Counted from the first letter of the stretch, positions 24,372 through 33,906 are shown. The stretch: 44,136 nucleotides of DNA from Gammaproteobacteria bacterium (GCA_026707045.1 JAPOXO010000010.1:1-44136), one strand, 5' to 3'. Notes: a model not told the origin generated them from the sequence alone. Program-made: numbers and translations.

Positions 24372-26164
24372 GTGATTGGATTCAATGGATTCAAGAACTC
24401 CATTTCATTCGTCCTTGGTGGTTGCTCGGATTGGTGCTGGTTCCTGTTGCTTATTACCTACGGAGACGAATCCAACTTGGAACGAGTAGTTGGGAATCGG
24501 TGGTGTCGGCAGAGTTGCTTGAAGTGCTGATTCCCAAACAGGCTTCTTCGCGTCAGTATCGGATCGTGGACGTAGTCTTGGCAATGGCGTTCGCGCTTGC
24601 ATTTGTAGCACTTGCTGGTCCTTCGTGGGAGAAGCTACCTCAACCAGTGGAGCGGAAAAATGACAACCTTGTACTAGTGTGGGATCTCTCCTACAGCATG
24701 TATGTTCAAGACATTTCACCGTCCCGATTCGTTCGATCCAAGCAAAAGATCACGGACATCTTGCGGAATCGACAGGAAGGAACGACAGGAATGATTGCAT
24801 ACGCTGGGGACGCACATGTTGTAACTCCGCTAACGAACGATACAAACACAATTCAACATCTAGTAGCGTCACTCAACCCTAGCATGATGCCAATTCCTGG
24901 GAGCAACACCAGTGACGCACTGATGTTCGCCACCTCATTGATTGAAAAAGGAACGAGCGGGACCGGACGAATATTGCTCATTTGCGACGATATCGAAGAC
25001 CCTCGAGAGCTTGCCAACGTCGATCTTGGCGAGGCAATCGTTCACATTCTCGGTGTCGGTACGGAAGACGGCGGACCAATACCCATCGAAGGTGATTTTC
25101 AATTTCTGCGCGACGAAAACGGTAATCTCATCAATCCGTCTCTTGATGCTTCAAAACTCAAGAAATATGCTCAATCAACCGGCGGCTCGTTTAACCAAAT
25201 TTCACTAGATGACTCAGATATCGCCTCGTTCTTTGACGATGCTTGGAACAGCATCGCGGATACCTCTCGAGTCGAAAATCGCGAGTTTGACGATTGGCAT
25301 GATGTAGGTTTTTGGCTTCTCATTCCGATCACAATTCTGGCCATTATGGGACTACGCAGAGGCGTTGTCGTCGTCGCACTTTTGGTTGTTGTTCCAAATG
25401 TAAAGGCTGACTGGAAGGATGACGTTTGGATACCGAAAGACCGCCAGGGATATGATTCATTGAAGGAGGGGAAATCGGAAGAAGCGGAAGATCTTTTTAA
25501 GGATCCTGGTTGGCAAGCAGTTGCAAAGTATCGAAGTGGAAAATTTGAAGAGGCGGCACAAAAGTTTAGCGAGAGTGAGTCTCTTGACTCCAAATATAAC
25601 TTGGGAAATTCACTCGCCAAGAATGGTCAGATTGAGGAGGCTATTTCTGCATATGAAAGTGTGTTGAATGAGGATCCAGCCCATGAGGATGCCCTATATA
25701 ACAAGGAATTACTGGAAGAATTGCTTGCGCAACTCGAGCAAATGAGCGAACAGCAGCAACAGGGAGAATCTGGAGCGGGCGAGCCGCGAGAACGGAACGA
25801 GCAAGAATCCGGCCAATCTCCGGAACCGAATCAGCAACAATCGGGTCAGTCTGAGCAAAGCGATAGTGGGGAGGACGTGCCATCTCAGTCGTCACAATCT
25901 GTCCCGCAAGACACACCAGAAGATGAATCGCACACTGAGAGCGATGATGAAGTTACATCCGAACAACCGGGTGAAGAGCAAGAATCCACCGATGGACAAG
26001 TACAGTCGAACTCTGAACGTGAATCGGAGGATGCGTTTGATCGATGGATAAGACGGATACCGGACAATCCCGGTAGTCTGTTATATACAAAGTTCCGACA
26101 CGAATCTAGCCAACGGATTCGCGAAGGAGAGATCAAATTCAACGCATCGAACCCAAGTTGGTAA
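24368..26164 (+). CDS. BatB/BatC fusion: VWA domain plus TPR protein
   Basis: A 598-residue fusion. The N-terminal half is BatB-like: HFIRPWWLLGLVLVPVAYYL span, second span near FALAFVALAGPSW, VWA domain with D-L-S-Y-S in LVWDLSYSMYV and a third span around VGFWLLIPITILAIMGL. The C-terminal half is BatC-like: TPR units (YDSLKEGKSEEAEDLF, YNLGNSLAKNGQIEEAISAYESVLNEDPAHEDALYN) and then about 130 residues very rich in Ser, Gln and Glu, probably disordered, closing with a short conserved DAFDRWIRRIPDNPGSLL. ATG at 24368 lies in an ATGA overlap; an upstream GTG is less likely. Confidence 0.92.
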   Translation: MSDWIQWIQELHFIRPWWLLGLVLVPVAYYLRRRIQLGTSSWESVVSAELLEVLIPKQASSRQYRIVDVVLAMAFALAFVALAGPSWEKLPQPVERKNDNLVLVWDLSYSMYVQDISPSRFVRSKQKITDILRNRQEGTTGMIAYAGDAHVVTPLTNDTNTIQHLVASLNPSMMPIPGSNTSDALMFATSLIEKGTSGTGRILLICDDIEDPRELANVDLGEAIVHILGVGTEDGGPIPIEGDFQFLRDENGNLINPSLDASKLKKYAQSTGGSFNQISLDDSDIASFFDDAWNSIADTSRVENREFDDWHDVGFWLLIPITILAIMGLRRGVVVVALLVVVPNVKADWKDDVWIPKDRQGYDSLKEGKSEEAEDLFKDPGWQAVAKYRSGKFEEAAQKFSESESLDSKYNLGNSLAKNGQIEEAISAYESVLNEDPAHEDALYNKELLEELLAQLEQMSEQQQQGESGAGEPRERNEQESGQSPEPNQQQSGQSEQSDSGEDVPSQSSQSVPQDTPEDESHTESDDEVTSEQPGEEQESTDGQVQSNSERESEDAFDRWIRRIPDNPGSLLYTKFRHESSQRIREGEIKFNASNPSW

Positions 26165-27840
26165 AACCTGTTCTTTCAATTGTCTTGTTGGTGTTATCGG
26201 CCCATTGCCTGGCAGCCGTCGACGCAATTGTGGACAAGACTGAGATTGAAGAAACTGAATTGGTAATGCTTTCAATTGCGGTGTCAGGAAGTCAAGATTA
26301 CGACACTCCGGATTGGACAGTATTAAGCAATGACTTCCATCTGGCTGGTACATCTCAAGCAAGAGAAAGCGTTGAAATCACCAATGGAAGGGTTAGGAGA
26401 TATAAGTCTTGGAATGTCTACTTGATACCCAAAAGACTGGGCACGCTAACAATTCCTTCATTCAGTTTTGGAAACGAAAATACAGAACCAATTACGATCA
26501 TGGTTCGAGAACTTGATCCGGTTGTAAAACAACAGATCAAGGACCAAGTGTTTCTCGAAACAACTATCGAACCCGAGATTCCTTATGTTCAGGCAGCAAT
26601 TCATGTGACGCGACGCCTTTACTATACGAACAACGTGCAGGTTCGGCCTGAACAGTTTGCTCCACTCAGCATCGACGACGCCCTCGTGCTCGCACTCGGT
26701 GATGTCAAACGGAGCTTTTCCATACGTGGAGACAGTCGTCATAACGTTCTCATTCGCCGATCTGTAGTGTTTGCGGAAAAAAGTGGAAACCTCACAATTC
26801 CAGAGTCTCGAATAATGGTGCGTATTTCTCTTGACAATCGAGACATCACCTATCCAGTCATGAGCAAGAAACGAACGGTTTCAATTCTCCCCAGCCCTAA
26901 GGAATTTCCTGCAGACCAGAGTTGGTTCCCGGCTTCAGACGTACGAATTTCTGATAGCCTTGCAACGTCTGACTTAGAAGGGCTTCGTGTTGGCGACTCC
27001 ATCCTGCGACAGGTGGAGATTACTGCCGTCGACTCCCACAGTACAGGCATCCCGCAGATTGAATTGCATATTCCTGATTCTGTACGTAGATACCCGGATC
27101 CACCCAAGTTGAGCGATTCAGCACTAATCGATAGCGTTGTTGGCAAGCGCACACAGTCCGAGACTTTGCTTCTGACAAGACCCGGACCATTGAAACTTCC
27201 CAAGACTGAGGTTGTTTGGTGGAATCCGAAGAAAAAACAGGTTATGCGTACTGTCGTAGACGAGCGTGTCATCGATGTCGCACCGGGACTTTCTGACGGA
27301 CCCGTCGATAATCAAGCCGTGGGTGCAAGTGTTCCATCAGAAGGATCGGCAGAAGGGGAATCGATGGCAACATCAAGGCTCTTTTTTCCGCCCTGGCAAA
27401 TTTTGCTTTTGCTAGGAATAGCCGTAGGCATGCTTGTGGTGGTTTCCTATCTAATCCTGACGGGGCGATTTAGACTATTTGGTCAGACTTCATCGATGAC
27501 AGCAAATAGATTGCTTCGCAGACGTCTGGCCAGCGAAGATCCATCTGAGGTCAAGAGAGCAATGTCAGATTGGCTCGTCATACATTTGAATGTGGCTCAA
27601 GTCGAAGCACTGAGTATCTTGCACTCAACAGCAGATTCAAAGAGAATTCTCGATCGGTTAAATGAATCGTTATATGTGAAGGGATCTTTCACAACCAACC
27701 TTAAGGGTCGAGAGATAAGAACTATACTGAAGAAAATCGTTATTAATGAAAGAAATAAAGAGTCTAGTTCAGGGTCATTCTTAGCTCTGTACGAACAGAT
27801 GGCATTGGAACCCGATTCTAGCCCTCACTACACGACATAG
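26158..27840 (+). CDS. batD: BatD-like membrane protein
   Basis: A 560-residue protein with a signal peptide (VKPVLSIVLLVLSAHCLAA) beginning at TTG 26158, which overlaps the previous stop by seven bases. A large periplasmic region of Ig-like beta repeats opens with VDKTEIEETELVMLSIAVSG and has the typical RRYKSWNVYLIPKRLGTLTIPSFSF. One membrane span (PWQILLLLGIAVGMLVVVSYLIL) precedes a helical cytoplasmic tail. This is the BatD 'oxygen tolerance' layout and closes the six-gene operon. No hairpin terminator is obvious after it. Confidence 0.9.
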   Translation: MVKPVLSIVLLVLSAHCLAAVDAIVDKTEIEETELVMLSIAVSGSQDYDTPDWTVLSNDFHLAGTSQARESVEITNGRVRRYKSWNVYLIPKRLGTLTIPSFSFGNENTEPITIMVRELDPVVKQQIKDQVFLETTIEPEIPYVQAAIHVTRRLYYTNNVQVRPEQFAPLSIDDALVLALGDVKRSFSIRGDSRHNVLIRRSVVFAEKSGNLTIPESRIMVRISLDNRDITYPVMSKKRTVSILPSPKEFPADQSWFPASDVRISDSLATSDLEGLRVGDSILRQVEITAVDSHSTGIPQIELHIPDSVRRYPDPPKLSDSALIDSVVGKRTQSETLLLTRPGPLKLPKTEVVWWNPKKKQVMRTVVDERVIDVAPGLSDGPVDNQAVGASVPSEGSAEGESMATSRLFFPPWQILLLLGIAVGMLVVVSYLILTGRFRLFGQTSSMTANRLLRRRLASEDPSEVKRAMSDWLVIHLNVAQVEALSILHSTADSKRILDRLNESLYVKGSFTTNLKGREIRTILKKIVINERNKESSSGSFLALYEQMALEPDSSPHYTT

Positions 27841-27984
27841 TAGGCCGGATACAACTGACCCGTTCGAAAGCGCCTAACGTCCATCTCCGAACAACATACC
27901 ACCTAGTCAACGACCACTCTCAACAAGTCACGCGTTTTCTTTCGAGCCAAGCCGTATGCGGAAAAACCCTCTCTTCCGTGGCAA

Positions 27985-28015
27985 TTGACAAAATACACAA
28001 GTGCTTATCTACAAT
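27985..28015 (+). promoter_or_regulatory. candidate sigma70 promoter of ppk2
   Basis: A perfect TTGACA (27985-27990) and TACAAT (28010-28015) separated by 19 bases, 29 bases before the ppk2 start. The spacer is longer than ideal, so this is a moderate call. The 204-base gap after batD holds no other clear signal. Confidence 0.45.
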
Positions 28016-28044
28016 CATAAGGGGCAGAGGTGCATTATTGAAGA

Positions 28045-28863
28045 ATGGCTAAACATCAAGTGCAGTCCAAGATTCACAAAGGAAAGCGACTGTCTAAGAC
28101 AGAATACGAAAGGGAGTTGCTCAAGTTGCAAGCCGAGCTCACCTATATGCTCGAATGGATCATTACGCAAGAGAAGAAGGTGGTTGTCGTCTTTGAGGGA
28201 CGTGATGCAGCTGGCAAAGGGAGCTGCATCAAGCGCATCACACAATACTTGCGGCCACGCTACACTCGGGTAGTTGCCTTACCTGCACCCAACGACGAAG
28301 AACGGTCTCAATGGTACTTTCAACGATACATAGAGCATCTTCCGGCGGCCGGCGAGCTAGTTATATTTGACCGTAGCTGGTACAACCGTGCTGGAGTTGA
28401 GCACGTTATGGGGTTTTGTACCGATGAGGAATACGAAGAGTTCTTTCATACGGTACCAGAATTTGAGAGGATGCTCGTTCGTTCAGGAGTTCAACTCATC
28501 AAGTACTGGTTTTCGGTATCCGATGCGGTTCAGGAGAAACGTTTTCAAGCACGACTCACTCAACCGCACAAATCCTGGAAACTGAGCACCATGGATCTAC
28601 AGTCTCGAACTCGTTGGGTGGATTATTCAAAGGCCAAAGACACCATGCTAGAAAGAACATCGATTCCCGAAGCTCCATGGTACGTCGTTAACGGTGACGT
28701 AAAGGTCCATGCCAGGCTCAATTGCATCAGTCATTTGCTCAGTTTGATCGAATACGAGAGGGTGGATAGACCCAAGCTTGTCCTTCCTCCCCGTCCCAAA
28801 GGGGAATCCTATACTCGACCTCCGTTTGAGTCACAGAATTTGATTCCAGAAATCTATCCTTGA
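28045..28863 (+). CDS. ppk2: polyphosphate kinase 2
   Basis: A 272-residue PPK2-family kinase that moves phosphate between polyphosphate and nucleotides (usually polyP-dependent NDP or NMP phosphorylation). Walker A is G52-R-D-A-A-G-K-G59 in VFEGRDAAGKGSCIKRI; Walker B-like VIFDRSWYNRAGVEHVMGFC contains the DRSWYNR hallmark; the lid has RFQARLTQPHKSWKLSTMDL, followed by RWVDYSKAKDTML and WYVVNGDVKVHARLN. It is a single-domain protein. Nucleotide preference cannot be read reliably from sequence. No ppx or ppk1 is adjacent. Confidence 0.95.
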   Translation: MAKHQVQSKIHKGKRLSKTEYERELLKLQAELTYMLEWIITQEKKVVVVFEGRDAAGKGSCIKRITQYLRPRYTRVVALPAPNDEERSQWYFQRYIEHLPAAGELVIFDRSWYNRAGVEHVMGFCTDEEYEEFFHTVPEFERMLVRSGVQLIKYWFSVSDAVQEKRFQARLTQPHKSWKLSTMDLQSRTRWVDYSKAKDTMLERTSIPEAPWYVVNGDVKVHARLNCISHLLSLIEYERVDRPKLVLPPRPKGESYTRPPFESQNLIPEIYP

Positions 28864-28921
28864 AGTTCTGGGGCGCACGAACAGGGACAAAGTAATCGCT
28901 CGCTGCTTCCTAGTTATCTGA

Positions 28922-29380
28922 ATGGACACAGTGTCGACCGAAAAGCGGCGAGAGATCATGCAGCGCATTCGAAGCACAAACTCGAAAGCCGAGCTTCAGG
29001 TTAGATCAGCATTGCACGCTAGCGGATTCAGGTTTCGCATACATAACAAAAAACTCCCTGGCACTCCCGACATTGTGCTGCCGAAGTATAGGACCGTCAT
29101 TATGGTGCACGGATGCTTCTGGCATCGGCACCAGAATTGCCGTTTGTCAACGGTACCCAAAACCAACACTGAGTTTTGGATCGAGAAATTTGATCGAAAT
29201 GTTCAAAGAGATCAAGTCAACCTCGAGAAACTGAAAGATGCAGGATTTGAAGTGATCGTGTTGTGGGAATGCGAACTTCGGTCTTCCTCTCGACTTGAAG
29301 AGACTTTGAGCTTGCTTGACGCAAAGCGTCGGAAGTTCCAACTAAAGGCTAGTGTTGCTTCCGTCCAAGAACACAAATAG
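28922..29380 (+). CDS. vsr: very short patch repair endonuclease
   Basis: A 152-residue Vsr-family mismatch endonuclease that nicks 5' of T in T:G mismatches made by deamination of 5-methylcytosine. It starts MDTVSTEKRREIMQRIRSTNSKAE, as the family does. It has catalytic D50 in PGTPDIVLPKY, H63 and H68 in VHGCFWHRH, then zinc-site residues and a FWIEKFDRNVQRDQ helix and VLWECEL. Vsr genes usually adjoin a cytosine-5 methyltransferase gene; none is seen here, so it is solitary within this window. Confidence 0.95.
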   Translation: MDTVSTEKRREIMQRIRSTNSKAELQVRSALHASGFRFRIHNKKLPGTPDIVLPKYRTVIMVHGCFWHRHQNCRLSTVPKTNTEFWIEKFDRNVQRDQVNLEKLKDAGFEVIVLWECELRSSSRLEETLSLLDAKRRKFQLKASVASVQEHK

Positions 29381-29591
29381 TTAGATTGCCCATTTCTCTT
29401 CCCGTTTTAGGTCTAACTCGATGCTTCAGATACCTTTCCGGCATAAGTGCAGGCATTGATTCCACAAGTTTGCGCTCTGCCAATCAGTAAGCAGTATCCG
29501 GAAGAGTTGCTAAAATCGGTCAAGCGCCGGTCAGGGTTTGAGGGAATACCGGTTGCTAGCCCACCTCGCCGTTCGAGCAAGGAGTCTCTTT

Positions 29592-30515
29592 ATGAAATTT
29601 GGTGTTCAGGTTAATTGCTATCGGACGAATTGGGATGCAATTCGAACTTCCATTGAGACAATGGAAGCAGGGACGTGGGACAGTCTCTGGTTTGCCGACC
29701 ATTTCTTACCGCCGCCCGGGCGCAGACAGGACGAACCGTATACTGCTTTTGAAGGCTACACTCTCATTGCGTTTGCTGCCGGAATGACGAAACGCCTACG
29801 ATTTGGACACCTGGTCCTGGGCAATACTTATAGAAACCCAGCTCTTCTAGCCAAGATGGCAACAACCCTTGATCAGGCTTCCGAAGGACGATTTACGCTT
29901 GCTTTAGGAGCGGCATGGTTCAAACGCGAGCATGAAGCCTATGGTTGGAAGTTTCCGTCAATGAAAGAACGCCAAGATCGGTTTCAGGAAGCCTGTGAAC
30001 TAATTCGTGAACTATTTACTTCGGATGAGCCAGTGACCTACGATGGACATTACTATCGACTAGACGAAGCCCCCTTGGCACCGGGTTGCTATCAAAAGCC
30101 TCATACGCCCATCATGATTGGAGGGACTGGAGAGAGGCGAACGCTTAGGACTCTTGCCATGTTTGGCGACATCATGAATATGGACGGCTGGGCTGGACAA
30201 GGAATGTCGATGGAAGTTTATCGTCACAAAGTCGGGGTCTTGGAGAGACACTGCGCAGATGTCGGAAGAGATCCTGCAGAAATCGAACGTACCTTGCTGA
30301 TGCCCCTCTTGATAACTGAGGACAAAGAAGCGATTGAACGGTTCCAACGCGGACTAGGCAGAGGCTCGATGGCAGGACCAAGGAGTTTTGTAATCGACCG
30401 AATCGGCGAGTTTGAAAAGGAAGGCGTTTCAGAAATAATGTTTGGAGGAATTCAAACAGGCGACGCTGAAGCATTACAAAAAATTGAAGAGGAAATTGTT
30501 TCGGCATTTCAATAG
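29592..30515 (+). CDS. luciferase-like (LLM class) flavin/F420-dependent oxidoreductase
   Basis: A 307-residue TIM-barrel enzyme of the bacterial luciferase-like superfamily. It begins MKFGVQVNCYRTNWDAIRTSIETMEAGTWDSLWFADHFLPP, the F420-type opening, with LRFGHLVLGNTYRNPALLAKMATTLDQASEGRFTLALGAAWFKREHEAYG and PIMIGGTGERRTLRTLAMFGD. ATG at 29592 follows AAGGAG by seven bases; the reading frame is open further upstream but without such a signal. Whether the cofactor is F420 or FMN cannot be settled here. It lies just upstream of the amidohydrolase in the same direction, so a shared catabolic role is possible. Confidence 0.88.
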   Translation: MKFGVQVNCYRTNWDAIRTSIETMEAGTWDSLWFADHFLPPPGRRQDEPYTAFEGYTLIAFAAGMTKRLRFGHLVLGNTYRNPALLAKMATTLDQASEGRFTLALGAAWFKREHEAYGWKFPSMKERQDRFQEACELIRELFTSDEPVTYDGHYYRLDEAPLAPGCYQKPHTPIMIGGTGERRTLRTLAMFGDIMNMDGWAGQGMSMEVYRHKVGVLERHCADVGRDPAEIERTLLMPLLITEDKEAIERFQRGLGRGSMAGPRSFVIDRIGEFEKEGVSEIMFGGIQTGDAEALQKIEEEIVSAFQ

Positions 30516-30594
30516 GCGCATTGATTCTCGAAACTAGCAATTTGCCAACTCGTACAATGACTCGGGTTGGTATCTCATCTTTGGGAGGTAAAAG

Positions 30595-32235
30595 ATGTCA
30601 CACGATATCGTAATTCGCAACGGAAACTTGATTGACGGTTTAGGAAACGATTCAGTCAGTGGTGATCTGGCTATTGACGACGGCGTCATTTCTCAAATCG
30701 GAGAGGTCGAAGGATCTGGAACCCGCGAAATCGATGCGGACGGTCTTGCTGTTACACCAGGATTCGTTGATTTGCATACGCATCTTGACGCACAAATCGG
30801 TTGGGACCCGTTCATGACGCCAGTAAGCTGGCACGGGGTAACTACTGCCCTTATGGGAAATTGCGGCGTCACATTCGCACCTTGTAAACCCACAGACCGG
30901 GAATTGCTTGCGGGAATGATGGAAACCGTCGAAGACATTCCGAAGCACGCAATTCTTACGGGACTTCCTTGGGACTGGGAGGACTACGGAGGCTACTTGG
31001 ATGCAATTGAACGATTGAATCCTGCCGTCAATGTCTGTGGTATGGTCGGACACTGTGCAGTTCGTTTCTATGTAATGGGTGAACGGGCTGTAGAGGAACA
31101 AGCCACTCCGGATGAACTCAAAAAGATGGCGGAGGTTGTAGGACACTCGCTTGACCGAGGTGCAATTGGCTTCTCAACTAACCGATATCCTCCACACAAA
31201 CTGCCAGATGGACGATCTATTCCTGGTACCTTTGCAGATCCCCAAGAGCTTGTAGAGATTGCCAAAGAGGTAGGACCTCGTAATGGACTGATGCAGGCTG
31301 TCGGCGCGGACTTCAATGTTTTGCGACAGATCTCCGATACGACAAAGGGTCGTGTCCTATTTAGCTACGGAACTGGTCCGCAGCCCGGATCGGGAAGAGC
31401 GTCTGCGGATCGATTGGCGGAACTGTGCAAGGATCGAGACATTACTGCCATTACTCAAGTGCGCGGTTCAGGGTTTATGTTCGGACTTCAGTCCAACCTT
31501 CCAATGTCGGGAGAAACATGGAACAAACTCCGAAAGATGGATTTCCAAGGGCGTCTGGCTGCTGTAAACGACGCATCGACCTACTCGAAGTTGGTGTCGG
31601 AAGGAAAGAGTTCCGAACGCAGATTCCCAATGAACAATGTCTTCTACTTGGGTGCAGACGATACGCCGAACTACACATCCTCGGCTGAAGAGAACATTGG
31701 TGCCATTGCGGAAGCCAACAACGAGCATTGGGTTGAGACATTTCTGAGACTTTCTAAGGAAAGCAATGGTAAAGGACTCTTCAATCTTCGCATGTTTAAC
31801 CAGAGTCTTGATGAACTGGGCGACTTGTTTAAGAGCGAACACTGTTTCCCAAGCTTGGGAGACGCGGGTGCGCACGTATCGCAAATAATGGATGCGGGAT
31901 GGCCCAGCTTCACTCTGGCTTACTGGGTACGAGAGTCAGGCCTGTATTCATTGACTGAAGGAGTTCGCCGATTGACTTCAGCTCCGGCTCGAGTGCTGGG
32001 ACTGAAAGATAGAGGATCGCTTGAAGTTGGCATGAAAGCCGATATCAATGTGTTTGACCCAGATTGTGTTGCCGAACGACAGCCAGAGCTCGTTCACGAC
32101 TTCCCGGGCGGAGCTCCACGTTATATTCAGAAGTCGATGGGCTACAAGACAACCATCGTTAACGGAAACGTAACGGTGGAAGACGGAGAACACACTGGAA
32201 CTCGAAAGGGAACTGTACTTCGCCTTTCAAACTAA
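30595..32235 (+). CDS. N-acyl-D-amino-acid deacylase-like amidohydrolase
   Basis: A 546-residue metal-dependent amidohydrolase of the D-aminoacylase/dihydroorotase-like group: IRNGNLIDGLGNDSVSGDLAIDDGVISQIG at the start, the HxH metal motif in VTPGFVDLHTHLDAQIGWDP, GVTTALMGNCGVTFAPCKP, GALGFSTNR-like AIGFSTNRYPPHK, and the late LGDAGAHVSQIMD aspartate/histidine. The C-terminus returns to the beta-sandwich (LKDRGSLEVGMKADINVFDPD, VNGNVTVEDGEHTGTRKGTVLR). GGGAGG precedes the start by about seven bases. The natural substrate is unknown. A strong terminator follows. Confidence 0.92.
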   Translation: MSHDIVIRNGNLIDGLGNDSVSGDLAIDDGVISQIGEVEGSGTREIDADGLAVTPGFVDLHTHLDAQIGWDPFMTPVSWHGVTTALMGNCGVTFAPCKPTDRELLAGMMETVEDIPKHAILTGLPWDWEDYGGYLDAIERLNPAVNVCGMVGHCAVRFYVMGERAVEEQATPDELKKMAEVVGHSLDRGAIGFSTNRYPPHKLPDGRSIPGTFADPQELVEIAKEVGPRNGLMQAVGADFNVLRQISDTTKGRVLFSYGTGPQPGSGRASADRLAELCKDRDITAITQVRGSGFMFGLQSNLPMSGETWNKLRKMDFQGRLAAVNDASTYSKLVSEGKSSERRFPMNNVFYLGADDTPNYTSSAEENIGAIAEANNEHWVETFLRLSKESNGKGLFNLRMFNQSLDELGDLFKSEHCFPSLGDAGAHVSQIMDAGWPSFTLAYWVRESGLYSLTEGVRRLTSAPARVLGLKDRGSLEVGMKADINVFDPDCVAERQPELVHDFPGGAPRYIQKSMGYKTTIVNGNVTVEDGEHTGTRKGTVLRLSN

Positions 32236-32247
32236 ATCTTAGCTATT

Positions 32248-32289
32248 CGAGAGTCCCGAAATGACGGGACTCTCGACTTTTTTCTCTTT
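32248..32289 (+). terminator. intrinsic terminator after the amidohydrolase
   Basis: A perfect 11-bp GC-rich stem, CGAGAGTCCCG (32248-32258) and CGGGACTCTCG (32265-32275), with a six-base AAATGA loop. It is followed by AC and a seven-T run in a T-rich tail. It starts 13 bases after the amidohydrolase stop and is the best terminator in the window. Confidence 0.93.
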
Positions 32290-32524
32290 AATTGTCCACC
32301 TCGCATTGGCGATGTGAGGAAGAACTTTGTACGGGTTCTTAGTCGCTTGGCATTAGAACTAACCAATCCAGTGGGAATCAAATTCGGCATCTTGAAGAGA
32401 GACATGAACAACCTAAGAATTTGGAGGATTTTGCTATCGTATCGCTGTAACAATCAAATTAGGCGAGCGATTGAACGTGCTTTCATTCCAATCAAAACTT
32501 CACTCGAAAACAGTTGACCAAAAT

Positions 32525-33073
32525 ATGAATGCTGTAACTAATGCATATCGAGAACTAATCGATTTCATTGGCGAAGACCCAGACCGAGAGGGACTTCGGG
32601 ATACGCCGCGTCGAGCGGCAAACGCGATTGAGTTCTTGACTAAAGGCTACCGCGATGACGTTGAGTCGATCGTAAACAATGCACTTTATCAATCGAATAT
32701 CGACGAGATCATAATCGTCAAGGATATTGAACTCTATTCTCTGTGTGAACACCATATTCTTCCTTTTATTGGTAAATGTCATGTTGGATACCTGCCTAAC
32801 GGAAAAGTACTGGGACTATCCAAAATTGCTCGCATCGTGGAAATGTTTGCACGTCGCTTGCAGATACAGGAACGACTGACTCAAGACGTAGCACAGACCA
32901 TCTTGAACGTAACAGATGCGACTGGTGTAGGAGTGTTGGTCGAAGCACAGCATCTTTGCATGCAAATGAGGGGTGTAGAGAAACAACATTCGCTCATGAA
33001 GACATCAGTGTTGTTGGGTACGTTTAGGTCTGATGCCGCGACTCGTGCGGAGTTTCTCCAACTAATCGGGTAG
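32525..33073 (+). CDS. folE: GTP cyclohydrolase I, type IA
   Basis: A 182-residue enzyme that converts GTP to 7,8-dihydroneopterin triphosphate, the first step of folate/pterin synthesis. It has [32 protein letters not shown], the zinc/active-site C74-E-H-H77 in [42 protein letters not shown], and C145 in [19 protein letters not shown] at 32525 gives a slightly short but complete domain; TTG at 32471 would add 18 residues unlike the family. The metallophosphatase begins five bases after its stop, with that gene's ribosome-binding site overlapping the folE stop. Confidence 0.96.
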   Translation: MNAVTNAYRELIDFIGEDPDREGLRDTPRRAANAIEFLTKGYRDDVESIVNNALYQSNIDEIIIVKDIELYSLCEHHILPFIGKCHVGYLPNGKVLGLSKIARIVEMFARRLQIQERLTQDVAQTILNVTDATGVGVLVEAQHLCMQMRGVEKQHSLMKTSVLLGTFRSDAATRAEFLQLIG

Positions 33074-33077
33074 GAAA

Positions 33078-33866
33078 TTGCCTAGTTCAAGAAAAGTTCG
33101 TATTGCGCATACGTCGGATGTCCACTTGGATGGAAATGCGGTAACGAATTCAATCAATGGATATCGCAATGTCGCAGAAGCCGCATTCGCTCATGTGGTC
33201 GACACAGTTCGGGAGGAGCGATGTGATCTCTTCTTGGTAGTTGGAGATCTTTTCGATCACTCTCGAGTTAAGTTACACGACATAGATTTTGTTTGTGCAC
33301 AGTTCAATAGTTTGGATTGTCAGATTGTGGTGCTGCCTGGTAACCATGATGTGCACGACGAGACTTCCGTTTGGGACAGATTCGATAGCGCTAAACTTGG
33401 TTCTAACGTTCACTTACTGCTTTCGACAGAAGGCGCAAGAATTAACCTTGAAGAGCTCGACCTAAGCGTATGGGGACGAGCAATGACTGAACACACTCCC
33501 GAATACCGGCCGTTACAGGGTGCACCAGCGAAGTCGGACCTCTGCTGGAATGTTGGTCTTGCACATGGACAGGTCGTTAATACGGAAACGGAATACGTCT
33601 CATCCACCATTTCAGAGGACGAAATTAGGACTTCGGGGTTCGACTATCTTGCATTGGGCCACGTTCATGTCTGGCAGGACTACCAGCTGGGTAATACTTT
33701 GGCTTGTTACCCAGGATCTCCCGTAAAGGCCTTCGCTACGACGCGAGGTGGATTCTTTGCAATGCTTACACTTCAGGATGGAAAGGTGGAACTGGAGAAG
33801 CGTGAAGTTCCGGCACCCGCAACTGTGGAAGAGAATAAGCACTTCCATTTCGCGCCCGGTGTATAG
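33078..33866 (+). CDS. SbcD/YhaO-like metallophosphoesterase
   Basis: A 262-residue calcineurin-like phosphoesterase with all metal motifs: D-x-H in IAHTSDVHLDG, GDxxD in LVVGDLFDHS, GNHD in VVLPGNHDVHD, the later H of GLAHGQVV, and GHxH in YLALGHVHVWQ. CYPGSPVKAF after it is typical of the DNA-repair exonuclease (SbcD/YhaO/Mre11-like) branch. No SbcC-like ATPase gene adjoins it, so exonuclease activity is an inference. TTG at 33078 is supported by TAGGAA directly upstream, overlapping the folE stop. Confidence 0.85.
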   Translation: MPSSRKVRIAHTSDVHLDGNAVTNSINGYRNVAEAAFAHVVDTVREERCDLFLVVGDLFDHSRVKLHDIDFVCAQFNSLDCQIVVLPGNHDVHDETSVWDRFDSAKLGSNVHLLLSTEGARINLEELDLSVWGRAMTEHTPEYRPLQGAPAKSDLCWNVGLAHGQVVNTETEYVSSTISEDEIRTSGFDYLALGHVHVWQDYQLGNTLACYPGSPVKAFATTRGGFFAMLTLQDGKVELEKREVPAPATVEENKHFHFAPGV

Positions 33867-33906
33867 ACTTGTAGGTAGTTCCAGTGATTGCCTCTGAGCA
33901 TAAAAA

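Noticed and set aside
32314..32517. Small plus-strand frame between the terminator and folE
   Set aside because: Basic, low-complexity composition and no start signals; it lies in what should be the folE leader.
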